Below are positions 26,387-37,250 of a stretch of 64,000 bases of DNA, one piece after another. The DNA comes from Burkholderia oklahomensis C6786. GTDB taxonomy: Bacteria > Pseudomonadota > Gammaproteobacteria > Burkholderiales > Burkholderiaceae. The notes beneath the pieces are model-generated. The model ran no database searches and had not been told where the DNA came from. It saw nothing but the letters and a program-made list of their open reading frames with translations. Numbering within the stretch: position 1 is the stretch's first letter; every line of letters starts with the position of its first letter. Location of the stretch: assembly GCF_000959365.1 (NCBI RefSeq), contig NZ_CP009556.1:1178001-1242000 (forward strand), written 5' to 3'. The position numbers and the translations under genes were made by a program.

Positions 26387-28540
26387 ATGACATCCAAGTT
26401 CCTGCGTCACGCGCATGCCGCGCGTGCGGACCGCGCGCGCCGTCGCCGTCGTGCGATCAGCCTGACCGTCCCCGCGCTCGCGGCGGGCGCCTTCAATCTC
26501 GCGCCGGCCGTCGCGCAGACGGCCGACGCCGCGCATCTTCACGACGCCGCCGGCATGACGGCCGGCACGACGGCGGACGCGCCCGTGCTGCCGACGATCG
26601 AAGTCGTCGCGGCGCCCGAATCGACGCCGCTCGTCGTCGTCACCGATCCGAAAGCGCCGCGCCAGCCGCTGCCCGCGAGCGACGGCGCCGATTATCTGAA
26701 GACGATTCCCGGCTTCGCGTCGATCCGCAGCGGCGGCACGAACGGCGACCCGGTGCTGCGCGGGATGTTCGGCTCGCGCCTGAACATCGTCGCGAACGGC
26801 ATGCCGACGCTCGGCGCGTGCCCCGGCCGGATGGACGCGCCGACGTCGTACATCGCGCCCGAGAGCTACGACAAGGTGACGGTCGTCAAGGGACCGCAGA
26901 CGGTGCTGTACGGGCCGGGCGCATCGGCGGGCACGGTGCTGTTCGAGCGCGTGACGCCGCGCTTCAAGGCGAACGGCATGCGTTTCGACGGCAGCGTCGT
27001 CGGCGGCTCGTTCGGGCGCAACGATCAGAACGTCGACGTGACCGCCGGCACGCCGGACTTCTACGGCCGCGTGACCGCGAACCATGCGCATTCGCAGGAC
27101 TACGAGGACGGCAACGGCCGCACGGTGCCGTCGCAGTGGGACAAGTGGAATGCGGACGCGGCGCTCGGCTGGACGCCCGACGACAACACGCGGCTCGAGC
27201 TGACGGCGGGCACGGGCGACGGCTACGCGCGCTACGCGGGCCGCGGGATGGACGGCGCGCATTTCCGGCGCGAGACGTTCGGCCTGAAGTTCGACAAGAA
27301 GCACATCGGCGACGTGCTCGACCGGATCGAGGCGCAGGTCTTCTACAACGAAGCCGATCACGTGATGGACAACTACACGCTGCGGATGCCCGATCCGACG
27401 AGCAGCATGCCGATGCGCATGGCGTCCGAAGTGCGGCGCCGCACGCTCGGCGCGCGCGTCGCGGCGACGCTGCGCTTCACCGATGCGTTCAAGCTCGTGA
27501 CGGGCGTCGACGCGCAGTCGAACCGTCTCGATTCGCGCTCGGCGATGGGGATGCAGAACTACGGCGACAAGCCGTGGAATCCGCAGGCGAACATGTGGAA
27601 CGCGGGCGCGTTCGGCGAGCTGACCTGGTACGCGAGCGACGTGTCGCGCGTGATCGGCGGCGCGCGGATCGATTACGCGGCGGCGCGCGACAAGCGTGCG
27701 ACGACGGGCGGCATGATGAGCATGCGCAACCCGACCTTCGACGATCTTCGCTCGCGCGTGCTGCCGAGCGGCTTCGTCCGCTACGAGCGCGATCTCGCGT
27801 CGCTGCCCGTCACCTGGTACGCGGGCATCGGTCATGCGGAGCGCTTTCCCGATTATTGGGAACTGTTCTCGGCGAAGCGCGGCCCGAGCGGCTCGGTGAA
27901 CGCGTTCTCGGCGACCGAGCCGGAGAAGACGACGCAGCTCGACATCGGCGCGCAGTACAAGAGCGACAAGCTCGATGCGTGGGTGTCCGCCTACGCGGGC
28001 TACGTGCAGGACTTCATCCTGTTCGACTACGCGACGGGCCCGATGGGGCAGACGACGCAGGCGACGAACGTCAACGCGCAGATCATGGGCGGCGAACTCG
28101 GCGCGTCGTGGCGCCCGCTCGCGCCGTGGCGCTTCGACGCGTCGCTCGCGTATGCGTGGGGACGCAACGTGCAAAGCGGCGCGCCGCTGCCGCAAATGCC
28201 GCCGCTCGAAGCGCGCTTCGGCGTCGAATACTCGCGCGGGCCGTGGTCGGCGGGCGGCCTGTGGCGCGTCGTTGCGCCGCAGCATCGCTATGCATTGAAC
28301 GAAGGCAACGTGGTCGGCAAGGACTTCGGTCCGAGCGCCGGTTTCGGCGTGCTGTCGCTGCATGCGCAGTACAACGTGAGCAAGGCGGTGCAGATCTCGG
28401 TCGGCATCGACAACGTGCTCGACAAGGCTTATGCGGAGCACCTGAACCTCGCGGGCAACGCCGGTTTCGGCTACCCGGCGAACCTGCCCGTCACGGAGCC
28501 CGGCCGCACCGCCTGGATCCGCTTGAGCACCAAACTCTGA
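26387..28540 (+). CDS. TonB-dependent copper receptor (OprC type)
   Basis: A 717-residue outer-membrane receptor. It has an Arg-rich signal peptide (to about residue 44, PAVAQT), a plug domain with DGADYLKTIPGFASIRSGG and VKGPQTVLYGPGASAGTVLFE, and a 22-strand barrel ending in the TonB-receptor C-terminus with aromatic/hydrophobic end KL. The CPGRMD motif with Cys and Met near residues 145-150 matches the copper receptor subfamily (OprC/NosA). The upstream DUF2946 gene supports a copper role. Confidence 0.88.
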   Translation: MTSKFLRHAHAARADRARRRRRAISLTVPALAAGAFNLAPAVAQTADAAHLHDAAGMTAGTTADAPVLPTIEVVAAPESTPLVVVTDPKAPRQPLPASDGADYLKTIPGFASIRSGGTNGDPVLRGMFGSRLNIVANGMPTLGACPGRMDAPTSYIAPESYDKVTVVKGPQTVLYGPGASAGTVLFERVTPRFKANGMRFDGSVVGGSFGRNDQNVDVTAGTPDFYGRVTANHAHSQDYEDGNGRTVPSQWDKWNADAALGWTPDDNTRLELTAGTGDGYARYAGRGMDGAHFRRETFGLKFDKKHIGDVLDRIEAQVFYNEADHVMDNYTLRMPDPTSSMPMRMASEVRRRTLGARVAATLRFTDAFKLVTGVDAQSNRLDSRSAMGMQNYGDKPWNPQANMWNAGAFGELTWYASDVSRVIGGARIDYAAARDKRATTGGMMSMRNPTFDDLRSRVLPSGFVRYERDLASLPVTWYAGIGHAERFPDYWELFSAKRGPSGSVNAFSATEPEKTTQLDIGAQYKSDKLDAWVSAYAGYVQDFILFDYATGPMGQTTQATNVNAQIMGGELGASWRPLAPWRFDASLAYAWGRNVQSGAPLPQMPPLEARFGVEYSRGPWSAGGLWRVVAPQHRYALNEGNVVGKDFGPSAGFGVLSLHAQYNVSKAVQISVGIDNVLDKAYAEHLNLAGNAGFGYPANLPVTEPGRTAWIRLSTKL

Positions 28541-28561
28541 TCCCCCGCTGATCCCTCCTTT

Positions 28562-28599
28562 CCGCCTGCATCGCAATGCAGCATCCGCGATGCAGGCGG
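28562..28599 (+). terminator. 13-bp hairpin after the copper receptor gene
   Basis: CCGCCTGCATCGC and GCGATGCAGGCGG flank a 12-nt loop 20 bp after the receptor stop. No T-run follows, so it is an mRNA 3' stem or a weak/Rho-assisted terminator. Confidence 0.5.
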
Positions 28600-29963
<1,364 letters not shown>

Positions 29964-29966
29964 TCG

Positions 29967-31001
29967 ATGACGGGTGAAGGCGGCATCGCGCGACGCGTCG
30001 CGCTTTATGGCGTGGCCGGCGTCGTCGCGGCCGGTGCGGTCTGGTATGTCGTCGGCGCGCCGGCGAAGCACGACGCCGGCGCGTCCGGCGTCGCGCCTGT
30101 CGTCGCGTCGTCGGCGCCCGCCGCCGCGGCGGCGAGCGCCGATGCGGGTTCGGGAGCCGGCGCGCTGCCCGCGTCGCTCGCGGGCTCGTCGGCGCCGCGG
30201 TTGCCGCTCGACGCGCGCGGCCATCTCGCGAAGGCGCGCGCGGTGCGCGATTTTTTTGACTATTGGCTGAGCGCGCAGAACGAGCTGAGCGCCGCGGCGC
30301 TCGATGCGCTCGTTTCGCGCGAGATCGCCGCGCAGCTCGACGGCACGATCGCGCAGGGCGAGGCGCTCGACGTCTGGAAACGCTACCGCGCGTATCTCGA
30401 CCAGCTCGCGAAGCTGCCGGACGGCGGCGCGCCCGGCAACAAGTTCGACCTCGCGACGCTGCAGCTTGCGCTCGATCAGCGCGAGTCGATCGCGAGCCGC
30501 ACGCTCGGCGACTGGAGCGCGCCGTTCTTCGGCGACGAGCAGCAGCGGCAGCGCTACGATCTCGCGCGGCTGAAGATCATGCGGGATGCCTCGCTGACGG
30601 ATGCGCAGAAGGCCGCGCGCCTTGCCGCGCTCGAGCAGCAGTTGCCGCTCGATCAGCGCGCCGAACAGGCGCGCGAGAAGCAGCAGAACGATGCGGTCGC
30701 GCGGATCGCGCAATTGCAGAAGTCGGGGGCGTCGCCCGACGAGATGCGTGCGCAGCTCGCGCAATCGCTCGGGCCGCAAGCCGCGGATCGCGTCGCGAAG
30801 ATGCAGCAGGCGAACGACGCGTGGCGCGCGAAGTACGACGCGTATGCGGCGCAGCGCGCGCAGATCGATGCGCAGAACCTGTCGCCGCAGGATCGCGACG
30901 CGCAGGTCGCGCAACTGCGGCAGCGCTATTTCACGGAGCCGGGCGAGGCGTTGCGCGCGGCGTCGCTCGATCGCGGCAGCGCGGCGACGCAGACGCAGTA
31001 G
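29967..31001 (+). CDS. lipB: Lipase-specific foldase (Lif)
   Basis: Inner-membrane-anchored periplasmic steric chaperone that folds LipA. The 344-residue product has one N-terminal transmembrane helix (about residues 9-27), an Ala/Pro/Ser linker to about 60, then a helical folding domain with the Lif motif RDFFDYWLSA near residues 90-99. Further helices end TQTQ. It starts 3 bp after the lipA stop, so the two are coupled. Confidence 0.93.
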   Translation: MTGEGGIARRVALYGVAGVVAAGAVWYVVGAPAKHDAGASGVAPVVASSAPAAAAASADAGSGAGALPASLAGSSAPRLPLDARGHLAKARAVRDFFDYWLSAQNELSAAALDALVSREIAAQLDGTIAQGEALDVWKRYRAYLDQLAKLPDGGAPGNKFDLATLQLALDQRESIASRTLGDWSAPFFGDEQQRQRYDLARLKIMRDASLTDAQKAARLAALEQQLPLDQRAEQAREKQQNDAVARIAQLQKSGASPDEMRAQLAQSLGPQAADRVAKMQQANDAWRAKYDAYAAQRAQIDAQNLSPQDRDAQVAQLRQRYFTEPGEALRAASLDRGSAATQTQ

Positions 31002-31052
31002 CGCGTCGTGCGCATGCGGTGCGCGCTCGGGCATGCCGCGCGTCGGCGCGCA

Positions 31053-32582
31053 TCACGCGACGCGCCGCTTCGCGGCCCGATTCAGATCCGCTTCGATCGT
31101 TTGCGCGAGCGTGTCGAACGCGGGCGCGATGCGCTCGTTCGGCACGCACGCATAGCCGAGCAGCAGCCCGTCGCGCGCGGTCTCCGCATGGTTGTAGTAG
31201 GTGGTGAGCGGCCGCACGATCACGCCCGCGTCGAACGCGGTTTGCGTGATCGCGCGATCGTCGCAGCCCTTCGGCAGTCCGATCACGAGATGCAGGCCGG
31301 CTTCGTCGCCCATCACCGGCAGCGCATCGCCGAAGCGAGCGTGGATCGCGTCGATCAGCAATTGCCGGCGCTCGCCGTACAGCGCGCGCATCCGGCGCAC
31401 GTGCGACGTCAGATAGCCGTCCATGATGAATTCGGCGAGCACGGCCTGCTGCATCAGTTGTCCTTCGCGATACAGCTCGGACAGCCCCGTCCTGAACGTC
31501 TCGACGAGATGCTCGGGCACGACCATGTAGCCGAGCCGCAGGCTCGGAAACAGCATCTTGCCGAGGCTGCCGACGTAGATCACGCGGCCCGCTTCGTCGA
31601 GCCCCTGCAGCGACGCGAGCGGCCGGCTGCCGTAGCGGAACTCGCTGTCGTAGTCGTCCTCGATGATCCAGCACTGATGCTGCCGCGCATATTCGAGCAG
31701 CATCCGGCGGCGCGCGAGGCTCATCACCATGCCGAGCGGATACTGATGCGACGGCGTGACGAGCGCGAGCCGCGGCGGATGCTTCAAATCCTGCGGACGC
31801 GGCGCGAGTCCTTCCTGATCGACGGGCACGGGAGCGAGCACGAGTCCCGCCGCCTGCAGCACGCTGCGCACGCCCCAGTAGCACGGCTCCTCGACCCACG
31901 CGCGATCGCCGACGTCCGCGAGCAGCCGCACCGACAGATCGATCGATTGATGAATCCCGGTCGTGATGACGATCTGGTCGGGCGAGCATTTGACCGAGCG
32001 CGCGACGCGCAAATAATCGGACAGCGCGCGGCGCAGCGGCCGGTAGCCGCCGCCCGGCGCGTAGGTCAGCAGCTCGGGATTCGCTTCCTTCCATAGCCGC
32101 GCCTGCAAGCGGCTCCACGTGCGCGTCGGAAACTCCGACACGTCCGGCACGCCCGGCATGAACGCGCCCCATTGGCGGCGCGACACGCCCGCGTACTTGA
32201 TCAACTGCGTGCCGCGCGCGGACAGTGCGCCGTGCGCGCGCTGCCGTGCGGCAGCGGATTCGTCCGATGCATGCGCGGGCGCGCCGGCTTGCGCGCGCAT
32301 CGCCGCCGCGTCGGGACGCGTGTCGGCGACGTAGGTGCCGCTGCCCGTCGTCGTCAGCACGTAGCCTTCCGTCGTCAGCTGGTCGTACACGTGCAGAACC
32401 GTGTTGCGCGCGATCGCGAGATCGGTGGCGAGCGTGCGCGAGCTCGGCAGCTTCGTGCCGGGCGTGAGCTCCCCCGACAGGATCGCCTGCTGCATCAGGC
32501 GCAGCAGTTGCCGGTACATCGGCTCGGCCGAGCGCCGCTCGAGTCGCGCGGCAAGCCAGTCGGAAAGGATCACGGTGTCCAA
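31053..32582 (-). CDS. MocR/PdxR-type transcriptional regulator
   Basis: The 509-residue regulator combines an N-terminal GntR winged helix (MYRQLLRLMQQAILSGEL, LPSSRTLATDLAIARNTV) with an aminotransferase class I domain. PLP residues are visible: CYWGVRSVL and IIEDDYDSEF, and the Schiff-base Lys in SLGKMLFPSLRLGY. It probably senses PLP or an amino compound that reacts with it. The start is a non-ATG: TTG 32582 (MDTVILSDWLAARLERR) or GTG 32573. It is divergent from the ABC importer, which it likely controls; this is inferred from position and the TGGTTC repeats. Confidence 0.9.
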   Translation of the reverse strand: MDTVILSDWLAARLERRSAEPMYRQLLRLMQQAILSGELTPGTKLPSSRTLATDLAIARNTVLHVYDQLTTEGYVLTTTGSGTYVADTRPDAAAMRAQAGAPAHASDESAAARQRAHGALSARGTQLIKYAGVSRRQWGAFMPGVPDVSEFPTRTWSRLQARLWKEANPELLTYAPGGGYRPLRRALSDYLRVARSVKCSPDQIVITTGIHQSIDLSVRLLADVGDRAWVEEPCYWGVRSVLQAAGLVLAPVPVDQEGLAPRPQDLKHPPRLALVTPSHQYPLGMVMSLARRRMLLEYARQHQCWIIEDDYDSEFRYGSRPLASLQGLDEAGRVIYVGSLGKMLFPSLRLGYMVVPEHLVETFRTGLSELYREGQLMQQAVLAEFIMDGYLTSHVRRMRALYGERRQLLIDAIHARFGDALPVMGDEAGLHLVIGLPKGCDDRAITQTAFDAGVIVRPLTTYYNHAETARDGLLLGYACVPNERIAPAFDTLAQTIEADLNRAAKRRVA

Positions 32583-32584
32583 AG

Positions 32585-32613
32585 TGGTTCTATCGAAAAT
32601 ATTGAAATGGTTC
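32585..32613. promoter_or_regulatory. TGGTTC direct repeats in the MocR/ABC divergent region
   Basis: TGGTTC occurs at 32585-32590 and 32608-32613, 23 bp apart (two helical turns), with AGTGGTTCTAT and AATGGTTCCCTAT contexts; a GGACC (32623-32627) lies next. Direct repeats two turns apart are typical of MocR operators. They sit at the regulator start, so autoregulation is likely. A TATAGT (32638-32643) may be the importer -10. Confidence 0.6.
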
Positions 32614-32690
32614 CCTATTGTAGGACCGTGTGCGCCGTATAGTGAATCGCATCTCGAAATACCGAGCCAAGACGAAAAGGGGACGGGACG

Positions 32691-33791
32691 ATGAAGACCG
32701 ATGATGTGATCGTCAGCTTTCGCGGCGTGCGCAAGACCTACGACGGCGAAACGCTCGTCGTCAAATCGCTCGATCTGGATATCCGGCGGGGCGAATTCCT
32801 GACGCTGCTCGGGCCGTCCGGCTCGGGCAAGACCACTTGCCTGATGATGCTCGCGGGCTTCGAGTTCCCGACGGGCGGCGAAATCCGCCTCGACGGCGAG
32901 CTGCTGAACAACGTGCCGCCGCACAAGCGCAATATCGGCATGGTGTTCCAGAACTATGCGCTCTTTCCTCATCTGACCGTCGAGCAGAACGTCGACTATC
33001 CGCTGAGCGTGCGCCGGATGTCCGCCGCCGAGCGCAAGGACCGCGTCGCGGCCGCGCTGCGGATGGTGCAGATGGAGCGCTTCGCGAAGCGTTATCCGGC
33101 GCAGCTGTCGGGCGGTCAGCAACAGCGGATCGCGCTGGCGCGCGCGCTCGTGTTCGAGCCGAAGCTCGTGCTGATGGACGAGCCGCTCGGCGCGCTCGAC
33201 AAGCAGCTGCGCGAACACATGCAGTACGAACTGAAAGCGCTGCATGAAAAGCTCGGGCTCACCTTCGTCTACGTGACGCACGATCAAGGCGAGGCACTGA
33301 CGATGTCCGATCGCGTCGCGGTGTTCGACAAGGGCATCGTGCAGCAGCTCGACACCGTCGATCGGCTCTACGAATCGCCGTGCAACGAGTTCGTCGCGAA
33401 CTTCATCGGCGACAGCAACCGGCTGCGCGGCACGGTCGCGAGCGTGAACGGCGAGTTCTGCGAATTCCGGCTCGACGACGGCACGCATCTCGTCGGCCTG
33501 AACACAGGCAACGCGCAAGCGGGCGCGACCGGCATCGCATGCATCCGCCCCGAGCGGATGAACGTCGCGCCGGGCAACGGCCATGCGGCGAACGGCACGG
33601 CGAATGCGCTGTCGGGCGAAGCGCGCAGCCTCATCTATTTCGGCGATCACGTCCGGATGCGCTGCGCGCTGCCGGGACAGGACGAATGCTTCGTCAAGGT
33701 GCCGCTCGGCACCGGCGCGCTCGCCGCGTTCACGCCGGGCGCGCCGATTTCGCTCGAGTTCCGGCCCGAGCATCTGCGGGTCTTCGCATGA
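32691..33791 (+). CDS. ABC transporter ATP-binding protein, polyamine type
   Basis: The 366-residue PotA/PotG-like ATPase energises import. The Walker A is GPSGSGKTT near residues 43-51. The Q-loop is FQNYALFPH, the signature LSGGQQQRIALARAL, Walker B LVLMDEPLGALD, and the H-loop His YVTHDQGEA. The C-terminal third is a TOBE domain. The start ATG follows a GGGGAC site. It leads an ATPase-binding protein-permease-permease operon. Confidence 0.92.
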   Translation: MKTDDVIVSFRGVRKTYDGETLVVKSLDLDIRRGEFLTLLGPSGSGKTTCLMMLAGFEFPTGGEIRLDGELLNNVPPHKRNIGMVFQNYALFPHLTVEQNVDYPLSVRRMSAAERKDRVAAALRMVQMERFAKRYPAQLSGGQQQRIALARALVFEPKLVLMDEPLGALDKQLREHMQYELKALHEKLGLTFVYVTHDQGEALTMSDRVAVFDKGIVQQLDTVDRLYESPCNEFVANFIGDSNRLRGTVASVNGEFCEFRLDDGTHLVGLNTGNAQAGATGIACIRPERMNVAPGNGHAANGTANALSGEARSLIYFGDHVRMRCALPGQDECFVKVPLGTGALAAFTPGAPISLEFRPEHLRVFA

Positions 33792-33862
33792 ACGCGAGGC
33801 CGCGCGTCACGCGTCGCGTTTCGCACAACCACCACGCTTCACCTGTCACGAGAGGAAACATC

Positions 33863-34909
33863 ATGATTCACGCATTCAACACGCCGCGCCGCGCGGTTGC
33901 GCTGCTGTCGCTCGCCGCGTTCTGCACGACGGCGGGTGCGGCCGAACTGACCGTCGTCAACTTCGGCGGCGCGAACGGCGACGCGCAGAAGGCCGCGTTC
34001 AACCAGCCGTTCGAGAAGACGACCGGCAACAAGGTCACGGCCGTCGAGTACAACGGCGAGCAGGCGAAAGTGAAGGCGATGGTCGAGGCGAAGCACGTGA
34101 ACTGGGACGTCGTCGAAGTCGAGTCGGGCGATCTGAACCGCGGCTGCGACGAAGGCCTGTACGAGAAGCTCGACTGGGCGAAGATCGCAAAGAAATCCGA
34201 TCTGATTCCCGAGTCGCCGCAGACGTGCGGCGTCGGCTTCTTCGTGTGGTCGACGGCGCTCGCGTACAACGCGGACAAGCTGAAGAGCGCGCCCGCCGGC
34301 TGGGCCGATTTCTGGGACGTGAAGAAATTCCCCGGCAAGCGCGGGATGCGCAAGGGCGCGCGCTACAACCTCGAGTTCGCGCTGATGGCGGACGGCGTCG
34401 CGCCGAAGGACGTCTACAAGGTGCTCGCGACGAAGGCGGGCCAGGATCGCGCGTTCAAGAAGCTCGACGAGCTGAAGCCGAACATCCAGTGGTGGGAGGC
34501 CGGCGCGCAGCCGCCGCAATTCCTCGTCGCCGGCGACGTCGTGATGTCGAGCGCGTACAACGGCCGGATCGACGCCGCGCAGAAGGAAGGGAAGAACCTG
34601 AAGGTCGTCTGGAACGGCAGCATCTACGATCTGGACTACTGGGCGATTCCGAAGGGCTCGCCGAACAAGGCGCTCGCCGAGCAGTACATCGCGTACACGC
34701 TGACGTCCAAGCCGCAGCAGGACTACGCGCACCACATCGCGTACGGCCCGGCGAACGTGACGGCGATCAAGTCGCTCGACGCGAAGACGCTCGCGAATCT
34801 GCCGAATTCGCCGACGAACGGCAAGAGCGCGGTGCTGCAGAACATCACGTTCTGGACCGATCACGGCGACGAGCTCGAGCAGCGCTTCGCCGCGTGGGCG
34901 TCGAAGTGA
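33863..34909 (+). CDS. ABC transporter substrate-binding protein, polyamine type
   Basis: The 348-residue periplasmic binding protein has a Sec signal peptide (cleavage near AGAAEL, residues 24-28) and a PotD/PotF-like core (LTVVNFGGANGDAQKAAFN, WDVVEVESGDL, VMSSAYNGRID, YDLDYWAIPKGSPNK). The ligand could be putrescine, spermidine or a related amine or opine; the sequence alone does not say. The start is the ATG after AGAGGAAAC. Confidence 0.9.
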   Translation: MIHAFNTPRRAVALLSLAAFCTTAGAAELTVVNFGGANGDAQKAAFNQPFEKTTGNKVTAVEYNGEQAKVKAMVEAKHVNWDVVEVESGDLNRGCDEGLYEKLDWAKIAKKSDLIPESPQTCGVGFFVWSTALAYNADKLKSAPAGWADFWDVKKFPGKRGMRKGARYNLEFALMADGVAPKDVYKVLATKAGQDRAFKKLDELKPNIQWWEAGAQPPQFLVAGDVVMSSAYNGRIDAAQKEGKNLKVVWNGSIYDLDYWAIPKGSPNKALAEQYIAYTLTSKPQQDYAHHIAYGPANVTAIKSLDAKTLANLPNSPTNGKSAVLQNITFWTDHGDELEQRFAAWASK

Positions 34910-35000
34910 CGGCCGCGTGAGCCGATGAAGCAACCGGCCGCGCGCGTCACGGCGGCGCGCGCGGCGTTCCTCCGAATGGCGTTTCGGCCGGAGACTACCG

Positions 35001-36269
35001 TTGAATACGATGACGATCGCTACGCAGTCGGCGCCGCCGACTCACTCGCTCAAGCGTGAACTGAAAGCGGCCGAGGCCAGGAAGCGCGCGATGGCGTTGC
35101 TGCTCGTCGCGCCGCTCGCGATATTCCTGCTGCTCGTGTTCGTGGTCCCGATCGGCGCGCTGCTCACGCGCGCCGTGCAGAATCCCGAGATCGCGACCGC
35201 GCTGCCGCATACGGTCGCCGCGCTCGCGGACTGGGACCGCAAGGCGCCGCCCGGCGACGCCGCCTACGTGGCGCTCGCGGCCGACCTCACGCAGGCCGCC
35301 GACGGCGAGGCGATGGGCGCGCTCGCGCGGCGCCTGAACACCGAGATTCCCGGCTATCGGTCGCTCGTCGCGAAGACCGCGCGCGCGATGCCGTTGGCGG
35401 GCGACGCGAAAGCGGCGCTCACGCCCGCGCAGACGCACGCGAAGCTGATCGAGCTCGACGAGCGCTGGGGCGACCCCGCTTACTGGCAGGCGATCGCGAA
35501 GAACGGCGGCCGCTATTCGCCGTTCTATCTGCTCGCGGCACTCGATCACCGGCAGGACGGCTTCGGCCGGGTCGTGCCCGCCGATCCCGATCAATCGATC
35601 TATCTCGCGATCTTCGGGCGCACGCTCGTGATCGGCTTCGCGGTCACGCTGTTCGCGCTGCTGCTCGGCTATCCGCTCGCGTACTGGATCTCGACGCTGC
35701 CCGAGCGGCGCGCGAATCTCGCGATGATCCTCGTGCTGATTCCGTTCTGGACGTCGGTGCTCGTGCGCGTCGCCGCATGGATCGTGCTGCTGCAAAGCGA
35801 AGGGCTCGTCAATCGCGCGCTGATCGACGTCGGGCTGATCTCGCAGCCGCTCGCGCTGCTGTTCAATCGCGTCGGCGTCTACATCTCGATGACGCACATC
35901 CTGCTGCCGTTCATGATCCTGCCGCTCTACAGCGTGATGAAGTCGATTCCGCCGAGCTATCAGCGCGCGGCGGTGTCGCTCGGCAGCCACCCGTTCGCCG
36001 CGTTCTGGCGCGTGTACGTGCCGCAGACCTATCCGGGCATCGGCGCGGGCGCGCTGCTCGTGTTCATTCTCGCGATCGGCTACTACATCACGCCCGCGTT
36101 GCTCGGCGGTCCGAACGATCAGATGGTCAGCTACTACGTCGCGTACTTCACGAACGTGACGATCAACTGGGGGATGGCGTGCGCGCTCGGCGGCCTGCTG
36201 CTCGCCGCGACGCTCGCGCTGTACGCGCTCTACGGCCGCTTCACCCGCACGCAATTGAGCCTCGGCTGA
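35001..36269 (+). CDS. ABC transporter permease, PotB-like with large periplasmic insertion
   Basis: Inner-membrane permease of 422 residues. The conserved permease core with the EAA loop (SVMKSIPPSYQRAAVSLG, SHPFAAFWRVYVP) is C-terminal. Between the first helix (residues about 30-52) and the second (about 205) lies an extra soluble stretch of some 150 residues, which explains the length against a PotB of about 290. The start is TTG 35001 with GGAG 7 nt upstream; ATG 35010 is the alternative. Third gene of the operon. Confidence 0.85.
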   Translation: MNTMTIATQSAPPTHSLKRELKAAEARKRAMALLLVAPLAIFLLLVFVVPIGALLTRAVQNPEIATALPHTVAALADWDRKAPPGDAAYVALAADLTQAADGEAMGALARRLNTEIPGYRSLVAKTARAMPLAGDAKAALTPAQTHAKLIELDERWGDPAYWQAIAKNGGRYSPFYLLAALDHRQDGFGRVVPADPDQSIYLAIFGRTLVIGFAVTLFALLLGYPLAYWISTLPERRANLAMILVLIPFWTSVLVRVAAWIVLLQSEGLVNRALIDVGLISQPLALLFNRVGVYISMTHILLPFMILPLYSVMKSIPPSYQRAAVSLGSHPFAAFWRVYVPQTYPGIGAGALLVFILAIGYYITPALLGGPNDQMVSYYVAYFTNVTINWGMACALGGLLLAATLALYALYGRFTRTQLSLG

Positions 36270-36298
36270 GCGAAACCGGACGAACCAGGGAAACGAAC

Positions 36299-37138
36299 AT
36301 GAAACTGCTTGCGAAGCCGCTCTTTGCACCGCACGCGTCGATTGCCGAGCGTGCGTGGCATTTCGCGCTGCGCGGCCTCGTCGTGCTGACGCTCTTGTAT
36401 CTGATCCTGCCCGTGCTCGCGATCGTGCCGCTGTCGTTCTCGTCGAGCACGTTCCTCGTCTATCCGATCCCGGGCTTCTCGATGCGCTGGTACGAGAACC
36501 TGCTCGCGTCCGACGAGTGGCGGATGGCCGCGAAGAACAGCTTCATCGTGGCGCCCGCCGCGACGCTCGTCGCGACCGTGCTCGGCACGCTCGCCGCGAT
36601 CGGCCTGACGAAAAGCGATTTTCGCGGCAAGGGCCTGCTGATGGCGGTGCTGCTGTCGCCGATGATCGTGCCCGTCGTCGTCATGGGCGTCGGCATGTAT
36701 CTGTTCTTCGCGCCGCTCGGCCTCGCGAACACGTACACGGGGCTCATCTGCGCGCACGCGGCGCTCGGCGTGCCGTTCGTCGTGACGACCGTCGCCGCGA
36801 CGCTGCAGGGCTTCAATCAGAACCTCGTGCGCGCGAGCCTGTCGCTCGGCGCGAATCCGGTGACGACATTCTTCCGCGTGACGCTGCCCGTGATCGCGCC
36901 GGGCGTGATGTCGGGCGCGCTGTTCGCGTTCGCGACGTCGTTCGACGAAGTGGTCGTCACGCTGTTCCTCGCGGGCGCCGATCAGACGACGCTGCCGCGC
37001 CAGATGTTCACCGGCATTCGCGAGAACATCAGCCCGACGATCGCCGCGCTCGCGACGATCCTCATCGTCTTCTCGACCTGTCTGCTGCTCGCGCTCGAAT
37101 GGCTTCGCGGACGCAATGCGAAGCGTGCGGTGAGCTGA
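36299..37138 (+). CDS. ABC transporter permease, PotC-like
   Basis: A 279-residue inner-membrane permease with six helices. The EAA loop reads NLVRASLSLGANPVTTFFRV, and the end has TLPRQMFTGIRENISPTIAA, standard for PotC/PotI. The start is ATG 36299 with AGGGAAACGAAC before it, 29 bp after the first permease stop. It ends the operon; no strong terminator is seen before the convergent protease gene. Confidence 0.88.
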   Translation: MKLLAKPLFAPHASIAERAWHFALRGLVVLTLLYLILPVLAIVPLSFSSSTFLVYPIPGFSMRWYENLLASDEWRMAAKNSFIVAPAATLVATVLGTLAAIGLTKSDFRGKGLLMAVLLSPMIVPVVVMGVGMYLFFAPLGLANTYTGLICAHAALGVPFVVTTVAATLQGFNQNLVRASLSLGANPVTTFFRVTLPVIAPGVMSGALFAFATSFDEVVVTLFLAGADQTTLPRQMFTGIRENISPTIAALATILIVFSTCLLLALEWLRGRNAKRAVS

Positions 37139-37250
37139 AACTTCGGTATGCAGACCAGCGCGGCGCGTCCTCCGGTCACGCGCCGCGCTTGTCGTCCGCT
37201 GCCTGCCGATTCAGGCCTGGCATCTGCTGCTCACGCCGGCGAGCGCCGGC

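Noticed and set aside
31053..33773. A 906-codon minus-strand frame that would fuse the MocR regulator to a long N-terminal extension
   Set aside because: The extra 397 codons are antisense to the ABC ATPase gene and lack any family pattern; MocR proteins start at the winged helix, matching the TTG/GTG near 32582.
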